A stretch of DNA of 48,157 nt from a virus: IMG/VR virus record IMGVR_UViG_3300018063_000020, positions 1-48,157 of that record. One strand, written 5' to 3'. The translations under genes and the position numbers were made by a program. The notes under the pieces were generated by a model. The model worked only from the letters and a program-made list of their open reading frames with translations, did not search any database and was not told the origin of the DNA. Position 1 is the stretch's first letter; the number at the start of each line of letters is the position of its first letter. This document shows positions 41,887 to 48,157 of this stretch, one piece after another.

Positions 41887-42044
41887 TGGAGCCGAAGCCG
41901 GGGCGAGACATCAGAGCTCCGAACAAGGTCCTGCGAGATCCCTCCGAGCCGTCGTGGCTCCGGCTGAACGCGGATTGGCTCGTCCTTTCGCTGGCTCTGG
42001 CGGCGTTCCTCGTGGCCGCCTTGATCACCCTCACCATCCGATGA
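41883..42044 (+). CDS. Small single-span membrane protein
   Basis: A 53-residue protein; ATG 41883 overlaps the ATPase TGA. Residues about 30-50 (DWLVLSLALAAFLVAALITL) form one membrane span after a basic cytoplasmic stretch. No family recognised. Confidence 0.55.
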   Translation: MMEPKPGRDIRAPNKVLRDPSEPSWLRLNADWLVLSLALAAFLVAALITLTIR

Positions 42045-42208
42045 AGAAGCCTCCATCCGTCGCCTTCGCGGGCTTCGTCGGGGAACTCCTCTCGGCCTCC
42101 GTCTTCTGCTTCGTAGGCGGAGCGACGGTGGGCTTTGGAGTCTTCGTGTCGATCGCGGTCTGGACCTGGGCGACCGGTGCGCCGCCCGCGTGGGGTTGCT
42201 CGCAATGA
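42041..42208 (+). CDS. Small hydrophobic protein
   Basis: A 55-residue protein, ATG overlapping the preceding TGA. About 40 residues are hydrophobic (FAGFVGELLSASVFCFVGG, ATVGFGVFVSIAVWTWATG), likely two membrane segments or a Gly-rich hairpin. Role unknown. Confidence 0.55.
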   Translation: MKKPPSVAFAGFVGELLSASVFCFVGGATVGFGVFVSIAVWTWATGAPPAWGCSQ

Positions 42209-42291
42209 CCCTTCCTCAGCTTCTCCTCGTGGACGCGCTCGAGACCGAGCTGCGCGAGTTCGCGCAAGACATCGCTAAGGGGCTAGCGTGA
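42205..42291 (+). CDS. Mini-ORF (28 residues) coupled to methyltransferase gene
   Basis: A 28-residue frame (MTLPQLLLVDALETELREF start) whose ATG overlaps the previous stop and whose TGA overlaps the methyltransferase GTG. The double overlap suggests it serves in translational coupling or is a real micro-protein with one amphipathic helix. Confidence 0.35.
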   Translation: MTLPQLLLVDALETELREFAQDIAKGLA

Positions 42292-44258
42292 TCATCGCTC
42301 CCCGCGACGTCGAGATCCGCCACTTCCATCTGTTCTGCGGCCTGGGCGGCGGCGCCAGGGGTTTCAATGCCGGCCGCGCCCGGGTGGGCCACGCCGAGGC
42401 GCACTTCCGTTGCATCGGGGGTATCGACTCAGACCCTGCCGCCATTCGCGACTTCGATCGCCTGGCCGGCGTGCGGGGGACCGCACTTGACCTGTTCGCG
42501 CGCGACCAGTACGCGGCCTTCCATGGCCACGAGCCGCCCGAGGGCTGGCGTGAGGCGGGCCCCGACGACATCCGACGTGCGGCCGGGGGAGAGCGCCCGC
42601 ACATCCTCTTCGGGTCGGCTCCGTGCAAGGGCTTCAGCGGGCTGCTCTCGTCGGAGCGGGCTGCGGGGGGCCGCTATCAGGCGCTCAACCAGCTCGCGAT
42701 CCGCGGCCTGTGGCTTGCCCTCGAGGCCTGGGTGGACGACCCTCCGGAGTTCTTCCTCTGGGAAAACGTGCCCCGTATCGCGACCCGCGGCCGCGAGGTC
42801 CTCGACGTCATGGTCCGGCTGCTTGAGTCCTACGGCTATGCGGTAGCCGAGACGACGCACGACTGTGGAGAGCTGGGGAATCTGGCGCAGAGCCGGAAGC
42901 GGTTCCTCCTGGTGGCGCGTCACCGCGAGAAGGTCCCCCCGTTCCTCTACGAGCCGGCGCGGCGGCCGCTCCGGGGAGTTGGGGAGGTGCTCGGCGCATT
43001 CCCGCTTCCGGACGATCAAGGCGCTGGCCCGATGCACGCGATGCGACGGCTCCAGTGGAAGACCTGGGTCCGTCTCGCGTTCGTTGAGGCGGGCGGGGAC
43101 TGGCGGTCGCTGGAGACGCTCCGGGTCGAGGCCGGGCACCTGGCCGACTTCGGCATCGTGCGCGAGGGGATCTACCGTGGCGTCCTCGGAGTAACGCCGT
43201 GGGACGAGCCGGCAGCGACGATCACTGGTGCCGCGACGCCGACACGCGGGGCCTTTTCGGTAGCCGATCCTCGCGTGCCGTCTGGGTACGGAGAGTATGG
43301 GCAGCTCGGCGTGATCCCCTGGGGCAGTCCCGCGGGCGCGATCTCGGGCCAGTCCACTCCGGGCGGCGGGCGCTACGCAGTGGCCGATCCCCGCCTGCCC
43401 GAAGCAAGCAACCGACATGCAACGGCCCTCCGAGTGGTTCCCTGGGACGGTACGGCGGGGACCGTGATCGGTCCACATCGGCCCGGCGGTGGAGACCAGT
43501 CCGTAGCGGACCCGCGGATCGGGGCCAACGGTCCCAGGTTCAACAACGTCTACCGAGTCGTCCGTTGGGGTGACCCAAGCTCAGCGGTCACGGGGCCCTC
43601 GGGTCGTGGCCTCTCGGTCGCTGATCCCCGCGCCGAGGGCTGGGGCGGCCGCGGCAAATACCGGGTCACGCGCTTCGAAGATCCGGCTGGTACCGTCATC
43701 GCTGCGAGCACGACTGGGAACGGGGCCTTCGCGGTAGCGGACCCGCGGTCGAAGCTCGGCAATGGGGGCTGGCCCAGCGCTGGCTGCGCCTATGGAGTCG
43801 TGCCGTGGGATGCGCCAGCGGGGGCGGTGTCCGCCTCGGCCGGGCCAGATAGCGGGCGATTCAGCGTCGCGGATCCGCGGAGCCTTCGTGGAAATCCGAC
43901 CTCAAATGAGGGCGAAAAACTAGAGAGCCTCCCTGCCCCCGACTTCCGGCTCGTCGCCCTGATCCGCGCCCTCGACGGCACCTGGCACCGGCCCTTCACG
44001 ACGCTGGAGCTGGCCGCGCTTCAGGGGCTCGTCGACCCGGGCGAGCACCTTGAGCTCCAGGGCGCCTCCGACTCCGCGTGGCGCGAGCGCATCGGGAACG
44101 CGGTTCCCTCGCCAGCGGCCGCCGCGATCGCGTCCGTGATGGGGACGACGTTACTCCTGGCCTGGGCGGGCGAGACGTTCGTCCTCAGCTCCGCGCCGAT
44201 CTGGGTCCGGCCCGTCGTGGTAGCGCTCTCGGTCGCACAGCCGGAGGCCCGGGGGTGA
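42288..44258 (+). CDS. DNA (cytosine-5) methyltransferase
   Basis: A 656-residue protein from GTG. C5-methyltransferase motifs are clear: I FCGLGGGARGF (about 16-26), IV GSAPCKGFSGLL with the catalytic Cys at about 113, VI LWENVP (about 156-161), VIII QSRKRFLLV (about 201-209) and X RIGNAVPSPAA (about 601-611). Between VIII and X, where the recognition domain lies, are six repeats of about 36 residues, each ending in VADPR (about 304-530). It probably protects phage DNA from restriction or alters regulation. No partner nuclease is seen. Confidence 0.9.
   Translation: MIIAPRDVEIRHFHLFCGLGGGARGFNAGRARVGHAEAHFRCIGGIDSDPAAIRDFDRLAGVRGTALDLFARDQYAAFHGHEPPEGWREAGPDDIRRAAGGERPHILFGSAPCKGFSGLLSSERAAGGRYQALNQLAIRGLWLALEAWVDDPPEFFLWENVPRIATRGREVLDVMVRLLESYGYAVAETTHDCGELGNLAQSRKRFLLVARHREKVPPFLYEPARRPLRGVGEVLGAFPLPDDQGAGPMHAMRRLQWKTWVRLAFVEAGGDWRSLETLRVEAGHLADFGIVREGIYRGVLGVTPWDEPAATITGAATPTRGAFSVADPRVPSGYGEYGQLGVIPWGSPAGAISGQSTPGGGRYAVADPRLPEASNRHATALRVVPWDGTAGTVIGPHRPGGGDQSVADPRIGANGPRFNNVYRVVRWGDPSSAVTGPSGRGLSVADPRAEGWGGRGKYRVTRFEDPAGTVIAASTTGNGAFAVADPRSKLGNGGWPSAGCAYGVVPWDAPAGAVSASAGPDSGRFSVADPRSLRGNPTSNEGEKLESLPAPDFRLVALIRALDGTWHRPFTTLELAALQGLVDPGEHLELQGASDSAWRERIGNAVPSPAAAAIASVMGTTLLLAWAGETFVLSSAPIWVRPVVVALSVAQPEARG
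43195..43880 (+). repeat. Six VADPR repeats in methyltransferase recognition region
   Basis: Units have the plan (V/I)(P/R)W-x(5)-A-(T/A)-(V/I)-(T/S)G-x(n)-G-(R/A)-F-(S/A)-V-ADPR. At DNA level each ends in gt(a/g)gc(g/c)ga(t/c)cc. The units alternate in loop length. Single or double units occur in related phage methyltransferases; six is many. Confidence 0.8.
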
Positions 44259-45373
44259 AACTGCGCGCCCCGTTCCCTTGGTTCGGCGGGAAGTCCCGAG
44301 TCGCCCACGTCGTGTGGGAGAGCTTCGGCGACGTTGCCAACTACGTCGAGCCGTTCTTCGGGAGCGGTGCCGTGCTCCTGGGCCGTCCGCACGAGGCCCG
44401 CGTTGAGACCGTGAACGACCTCGACTGCTACCTGGCCAACTTCTGGCGGGCGATCTCGGCAGACCCCGACGCGGTGGCCGCGGCCGCGGACTGGCCGATC
44501 AACGAGGCAGACCTGCACGCGCGGCACCGTTGGCTCGTGGACCAGACCGCCTTTCGCGAGCGCATGAAGACGGACCCCGACTACTTCGACGTGAAGATCG
44601 CGGGGTGGTGGGTGTGGGGGCTGTGCCAGTGGATCGGGAGCGGTTGGTGCTCGGAGCCCTCGTGGACCGGCCGGCCTGGCTGCCACAACGGGGCCCGGGG
44701 GATGTTCACGACCAGGTGGAACTCGCGGCCTGCCATGCAGGAGATGGGCGTCCACGGGCGGCGGCTGGTGCGGAGGCGGCCGAGGCTGGGCGGCAAGAAT
44801 GATGTTGGCGTCCACAAGTCGGCGCTTTGGGCCAAGCGTCCAGCGTGGCGGCGCGGAGGCGTGGGGGTCAACTCGAATGGCCAGGGCGACGCCCGGAGCG
44901 CGGCCCTGCGCGAGTGGTTCGGGAGCCTGCAGGACCGGCTGCGGCGCGTCCGCGTGTGCTGCGGGGACTGGAAGCGGATTCTCGGGCCGAGCCCGACCGT
45001 CCACATCGGCGTGACCGGGGTCTTCCTCGACCCGCCATACGAGCCGACGGAGATCGCCAAGGGCGCGGGCCGGCACGGGTTAGCGAAGACAGACAAGCTC
45101 TACTCGCACCACACCGCCGGCGTGTCGGCGGAGGTGCGGGCCTGGGCCCTCGAGCACGGGGACGATCCAAAGCTGCGCATCGCGCTCTGCGGATACGAGG
45201 GCGAACATGAGATGCCCTCGAGCTGGTCCGTGCACGCTTGGGTAGCCTCAGGCGGCTACTCGAACCGCGGCAAGAACCCTCGCCGTAACGCTGGGAGGGA
45301 GAGGATCTGGCTCTCTCCACACTGCCTGAGGCCGGCGGCTTCCAGCCCCCTGTTCGCCGAGATCACATCGTGA
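44255..45373 (+). CDS. DNA adenine-N6 methyltransferase (D12 class)
   Basis: A 372-residue protein from GTG overlapping the C5 methyltransferase stop. D12-class motifs: N-terminal FPWFGGKSRV, SAM-binding VEPFFGSGAVL (about 30-40), VNDLDCYLANFWRA and the catalytic DPPY (about 259-262). A large central insertion (about 130-225) with GWWVWGLCQWIGSGW and Trp/Arg-rich sequence is probably target recognition. It forms a two-methyltransferase modification block with the gene before it. Specificity unknown. Confidence 0.9.
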   Translation: MKLRAPFPWFGGKSRVAHVVWESFGDVANYVEPFFGSGAVLLGRPHEARVETVNDLDCYLANFWRAISADPDAVAAAADWPINEADLHARHRWLVDQTAFRERMKTDPDYFDVKIAGWWVWGLCQWIGSGWCSEPSWTGRPGCHNGARGMFTTRWNSRPAMQEMGVHGRRLVRRRPRLGGKNDVGVHKSALWAKRPAWRRGGVGVNSNGQGDARSAALREWFGSLQDRLRRVRVCCGDWKRILGPSPTVHIGVTGVFLDPPYEPTEIAKGAGRHGLAKTDKLYSHHTAGVSAEVRAWALEHGDDPKLRIALCGYEGEHEMPSSWSVHAWVASGGYSNRGKNPRRNAGRERIWLSPHCLRPAASSPLFAEITS

Positions 45374-45906
45374 CGCACCTGGTGCTACGGCCGATCACGC
45401 TTCGGGCCGCTAACGGCGTGATCGCCCGAGTACACCGGCACCACGGGCCTGTGCGCGGGGCGTTCTGGGCGTTATCGGCCTGGCGCGCGGACCAACTCGT
45501 GGGTGTCGCCACTGCGGGCCGTCCCGTGGCTGAGGCCCTGCAGGACGGGCTCACCTTCGAGGTGACGCGGGTGGCGACAGACGGGACCCGGAACGCTTGC
45601 TCGTTCCTCTACAGTGCAGCCTGGCGGGTTGCGCGGGCGATGGGCTACGTCCGCGGCTGCACGTACGTTCTCGCTGAGGAGTCGGGCCACTCGCTGAAGG
45701 TGTCGGGCTGGACGAGGGGGCCCAAGGTCCCGGCGCGATCGTGGGATCGGCCCAAGGTCCCGGCGCGATCGTGGGATCGGCCCAAGCGGCGTCGCGTCGA
45801 CAAGCACCCGACCGGGCCCAAGGTCCGCTGGCAGGTGGGGGACTGGCCACCGGCGCTCTCTGTGGCGGCCACGCGGGGACAGCTCGAGCTGGAGGCGATC
45901 GCGTGA
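45370..45906 (+). CDS. XF1762-like protein
   Basis: A 178-residue protein from GTG overlapping the D12 stop. LRPITLRAANGVIARVHRHHG, VGVATAGRPVAEALQDG, LTFEVTRVATDGTRNACSFLY and HPTGPKVRW (in parts) match the XF1762-like phage family, which looks acetyltransferase-like. An exact 30-base tandem duplication (45721-45780) adds one extra PKVPARSWDR unit. Often neighbours methyltransferase genes; function not established. Confidence 0.75.
   Translation: MTHLVLRPITLRAANGVIARVHRHHGPVRGAFWALSAWRADQLVGVATAGRPVAEALQDGLTFEVTRVATDGTRNACSFLYSAAWRVARAMGYVRGCTYVLAEESGHSLKVSGWTRGPKVPARSWDRPKVPARSWDRPKRRRVDKHPTGPKVRWQVGDWPPALSVAATRGQLELEAIA
45721..45786 (+). repeat. Exact 30-bp tandem duplication in XF1762-like gene
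   Basis: 45721-45750 and 45751-45780 are identical, followed by a 6-base start of a third copy. The length is a multiple of three, so the frame survives, adding ten residues. Confidence 0.95.
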
Positions 45907-46244
45907 CCTCCCAGCTCCCGCTCTCCTTCGACGTTCCCGCTCCGCGCCGCCGCACGTCCGCGCTCGAGCACTTCCACGCGAGGGGGGAGACGGTACCCGA
46001 GGCACTGGCCGGGGAAGAGCGAGCGGCCAGGCAAGAGGACGACGTTCGGGGGCTCTTCGAATCTCTTTCGGCCGGGACGAGGCTCACGCCCTGGGACGTG
46101 GCTGAGCGCCTGGGAATCTGCATCAACAGTGCGCGCCGGGCGTGCACGAATCTCACCGATGCCGAAGACCTGGTGTGCCACATCGACGACCGGCGTCAGG
46201 CCGGTCCGTACGGGCAGAAGAGCAGGACCTGGAGCCTTCGGTGA
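45903..46244 (+). CDS. Small winged-helix-like protein
   Basis: A 113-residue protein from GTG overlapping the previous stop. The C-terminal half, TPWDVAERLGICINSARRAC, NLTDAEDLVCHIDDRRQAGPYG and WSLR (in parts), looks like a winged-helix DNA-binding domain with a beta wing, as in phage regulators of host-mobile elements. The N-terminal part is a Pro/Arg linker. Likely an early-operon regulator. Confidence 0.55.
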   Translation: MTSQLPLSFDVPAPRRRTSALEHFHARGETVPEALAGEERAARQEDDVRGLFESLSAGTRLTPWDVAERLGICINSARRACTNLTDAEDLVCHIDDRRQAGPYGQKSRTWSLR

Positions 46245-46278
46245 GTGAGACCTCGATCCAATGGGCCGGGAGCTTCTG

Positions 46279-46797
46279 ATGGCAGGCACGAGGACAGGTG
46301 CGATCGTTGGTGCAGCCCGGAGGCTTTGCCGGCCCGTTGAGGAGCACGTCGCCCGTGTCACGAGCGGCGAGAAGTGGTGCACCCGCTGCAAGCGGATGCA
46401 GCCGCGGTCCGACTTCGGCCGCGACGCGTCGCGCGGAGACGGACTGGCGGCTGCCTGCATCGCGTCTCGCTCTACCGGCAGGCCGAGGGGCTGGCATTCG
46501 CTCCCGCGCGTGAACCCAGTCACCGGACGTCCCGGGCCGGCGCCCGCGCCGTCGCGCGATGGTGATCGGAAGCAAGCGCGGCAGCGCGTCAATGTGGAAG
46601 TACGTACCGGTCGCAGGCCACGGCCCGGTTCACTTCCATGTAAGGACTGCGGCCACTTGGGACCAGAGCGCCGGCACGAATACGACCACCATCTTGGATA
46701 CTCCGCTGAGCATCACCTGGACGTCGAGCCGGTCTGCACGATCTGTCATTCGGCGCGCGAGCGCGCTCGCGGCGTCTACCCGAGGAAGACGGCGTGA
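46279..46797 (+). CDS. HNH/zinc-ribbon protein
   Basis: A 172-residue protein; the ATG at 46279 has GGAG 6 bases before it and is preferred over ATG 46261. N-terminal WCTRCKRMQPRSDFGRD with ACIASR looks like a zinc ribbon with one Cys pair lost (usual C-x-x-C gives C-I-A-S). The C-terminal part has LPCKDCGHLG, HEYDHHLGYSAEHHLDVEPV and CTICHS, a Cys-ligated HNH fold. Probable endonuclease; the overlap with the next gene suggests coupling. Confidence 0.65.
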   Translation: MAGTRTGAIVGAARRLCRPVEEHVARVTSGEKWCTRCKRMQPRSDFGRDASRGDGLAAACIASRSTGRPRGWHSLPRVNPVTGRPGPAPAPSRDGDRKQARQRVNVEVRTGRRPRPGSLPCKDCGHLGPERRHEYDHHLGYSAEHHLDVEPVCTICHSARERARGVYPRKTA

Positions 46798-48155
46798 GCG
46801 TCACCAGCATCGAATGGTGTGATCGAGTTTGGAATCCAGTCCGCGGGTGCTCGCGCGTCTCCGAGGGCTGCCGCAACTGCTACGCCGAGCGCATGGCCGC
46901 GCGGTTCTCCGGGCCCGGGGCGCCCTTCTTCACGTTCGCGAATCGCCGCGCCCACGGCGGTCCCAATGCCGCGTTCTGGACCGGCAAGGTCGAGCTGATC
47001 CCGTCGAAGCTCGACGAGCCCAGACGCTGGCGGAAACCGCAGCGCGTCTTCGTCAACAGCATGAGCGACTTGTTCCACGAGGCCCTCCCGGACGAGGCCA
47101 TCGACCAGGTGTTCGCCACGATGATCAAGGCGCAGCGTCACACCTTCCAGATTCTCACGAAGCGGCCCGAGAGGATGCGTGCGTGGGTACAGAGCCGTGG
47201 TTTCCATCCCGCACAGATGCGGCACGTCTGGCTCGGCGTGTCCGTCGAGGACCAGGCGACCGCGGACGAGCGTATCCCGCTGCTGCTCGAGACTCCGGCG
47301 GCGGTGCGATGGGTGTCTTACGAACCGGCATTGGGTCCGGTGGACTTCTCTCAATGGATGGGCGGTCGCGATGAAACGCAGCGAAGAACAGGTGTACCCG
47401 CATGTGCTCAGCGGCCTGTTGACGATCGACGTCGAGGGGCGGGTGTGGAGGAGCGGCTTCAGGGCGGAGAACCGGACAACGCTCGGCTATCTCCAGGTCC
47501 GACTGATGATCGGAGCGAAGCGGCATCACGCGCTCGCCCACCGTCTCGTCTACCGGCACTTCTCGGGGCAGCCGATCCCGGACTGAATCACCGTCAACCA
47601 CAAGAACGGGAAGAAGGACGACAACAGCCCGGAGAATCTGGAGTTGGCCACGTACTCGGAGCAGGCGCTTCACGCCAGACGGATCCTTCATCGCGGGCGG
47701 CTCGATCAATCTGGCGAGCGGAACGCGATGGCCAAGCTGACGAACGCCCAGGCTGCGGAAATCCGCGCACGCAGGGCGACGGGCGAGCGCCTGAAGGTCA
47801 TCGCGCAGGACTATGGCGTAACGGATCGCACCGTCTCGAAGATCGCCCTCGGCCGAAGTTGGACTGGATAGTGTGCGGAGGGGAATCCGGATCAGGGGCG
47901 CGGGCGTTTGATCTCGCTTGGGCGCGCGCCACGGTAGCGCAATGCAAGGCCGCAGGCACCGCGTGCTTCATGAAGCAGCTCGGGGCGCGACCGGTCACCA
48001 CAGACCCGGAAGAGACCGGCTTTCCGGCGCGTCTGTACCGTGACCGCTTCGGTGAGGATCCGCTGGACCTATGGGCCTTCACGCTGCGCAACAAAAAGGG
48101 CGGTGACATGTCCGAGTGGCCCGCTGATTTACGCGTGCGCGAGTTCCCAGCATGA
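46794..48155 (+). CDS. Gp37/Gp68-type (DUF5131) protein carrying an in-frame insertion
   Basis: Start and end match the phage Gp37/Gp68 family: IEWCDRVWNPVRGCSRVSEG with the Cys triad C19-C26-C29 (radical-SAM-like), FVNSMSDLFHE, FQILTKRPERM, WLGVSVEDQ, VSYEPALGPVD, then the late WIVCGGESGSGARAFD and CFMKQLG (in parts). Between VDFSQWM and LDWIVCGGESG, nt about 47365-47857 encode about 163 Arg/Gly/Pro-rich residues in this frame that do not look like protein. That stretch instead holds an HNH gene in another frame. No stop interrupts the host frame, so a long-linker protein may be made. GTG start overlaps the previous TGA. Confidence 0.75.
   Translation: MSVTSIEWCDRVWNPVRGCSRVSEGCRNCYAERMAARFSGPGAPFFTFANRRAHGGPNAAFWTGKVELIPSKLDEPRRWRKPQRVFVNSMSDLFHEALPDEAIDQVFATMIKAQRHTFQILTKRPERMRAWVQSRGFHPAQMRHVWLGVSVEDQATADERIPLLLETPAAVRWVSYEPALGPVDFSQWMGGRDETQRRTGVPACAQRPVDDRRRGAGVEERLQGGEPDNARLSPGPTDDRSEAASRARPPSRLPALLGAADPGLNHRQPQEREEGRQQPGESGVGHVLGAGASRQTDPSSRAARSIWRAERDGQADERPGCGNPRTQGDGRAPEGHRAGLWRNGSHRLEDRPRPKLDWIVCGGESGSGARAFDLAWARATVAQCKAAGTACFMKQLGARPVTTDPEETGFPARLYRDRFGEDPLDLWAFTLRNKKGGDMSEWPADLRVREFPA
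47371..47871 (+). pseudogene. Nested HNH homing endonuclease, interrupted by TGA
   Basis: Lies in a different frame from the Gp37/Gp68 gene. Part one starts at ATG 47371 (MKRSEEQVYPHVLSGLLTI), has HHALAHRLVYRHF and stops at TGA 47584-47586. Part two continues in the same frame with ITVNHKNGKKDDNSPENLEL and an HTH-like end (LTNAQAAEIRARRATGERLK, DRTVSKIALG), stopping at 47871. Homologues usually have Gly at the TGA position (GGA to TGA is one base). Catalytic His/Asn residues straddle the stop, so a truncated protein would be inactive. Confidence 0.8.
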
Positions 48156-48157
48156 CG

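Noticed and set aside
43195-43880. CRISPR-like or mobile repeat array
   Set aside because: The repeats are protein-level, in frame and diverged at DNA level, within the methyltransferase.
47584-47586. TGA recoded as Gly or Trp
   Set aside because: Many clear genes here end in TGA with ATGA/GTGA overlaps, so TGA works as a stop in this genome.
47340-47880. Group I intron around the HNH gene
   Set aside because: The HNH frame fills nearly the whole insertion, leaving no room for a ribozyme core, and the host frame is preserved.
1-48157. Circular genome closed at the window edges
   Set aside because: Joining the ends gives no start for the truncated spike gene, and an endolysin is missing, so sequence is absent.

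Overview
The window is a stretch of a temperate, long-tailed (siphovirus-type) phage or prophage from a GC-rich bacterium. GC looks like roughly two thirds by eye, and GTG/TTG starts and 4-base ATGA/GTGA overlaps are common. Sigma70-like promoters, AGGAGG-type ribosome sites and a Sec signal peptide with an AxA-type cleavage site fit a Proteobacteria-like host, but the host cannot be named from sequence alone. No tRNA, rRNA, CRISPR array or insertion sequence was seen. The left edge cuts into a tailspike gene and the two edges do not join sensibly, so this is part of a larger genome.

Layout. (1) 1-8276, plus strand: the 3' end of a two-domain pectate-lyase-like spike, a run of small membrane/coiled-coil proteins (probable lysis or host-interface cassette, no endolysin in view), a repeat-rich fibre, a LamG-like protein and a BppU-like protein. 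(2) 8277-8422: a non-coding, foldable spacer just before terS. (3) 8423-20937: packaging and head genes (terS, terL, Mu gp29-like portal, S49 protease fused to scaffold, decoration protein, major capsid, connectors, tail terminator, major tail protein, and a G/GT chaperone pair with a GGGAAAA frameshift site). (4) 20937-29462: tape measure and tail-tip proteins. (5) 29459-35327, minus strand: a zinc-ribbon protein, RadC-like protein, secreted proteins, a frameshifted tyrosine integrase, about nine small tightly overlapping genes and a ribbon-helix-helix (RHH) regulator. (6) 35328-35484: a divergent promoter/operator region. (7) 35485-48155, plus strand: the early operon. It holds an HTH protein with iteron-like palindromes inside its gene, SWIM and zinc-finger proteins, a YqaJ nuclease, a putative annealing protein, an SMC-like ATPase, a C5-cytosine methyltransferase, a D12 adenine methyltransferase, an XF1762-like protein, an HNH protein and a Gp37/Gp68-type protein interrupted by a nested HNH gene.

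How it works together. The RHH protein probably controls both arms from the divergent region: leftward lysogeny/moron genes and integrase, rightward replication, recombination and DNA modification. Late genes build an HK97-fold capsid and a flexible tail whose fibres and spike carry several carbohydrate-binding or carbohydrate-cleaving modules.

The most unusual points are: a small leftward-operon protein that resembles about 65 residues of the phage's own tape measure protein; an HNH gene lying out of frame inside a frame-preserving insertion in the Gp37/Gp68 gene; near-palindromic iterons inside the first early gene; a probably leaderless RadC transcript with a palindrome in its promoter spacer; a methyltransferase recognition region made of six VADPR repeats; and a LamG-like module used twice. 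Two mobility genes (integrase and nested HNH) each carry one disabling lesion, which could be real decay or assembly error.
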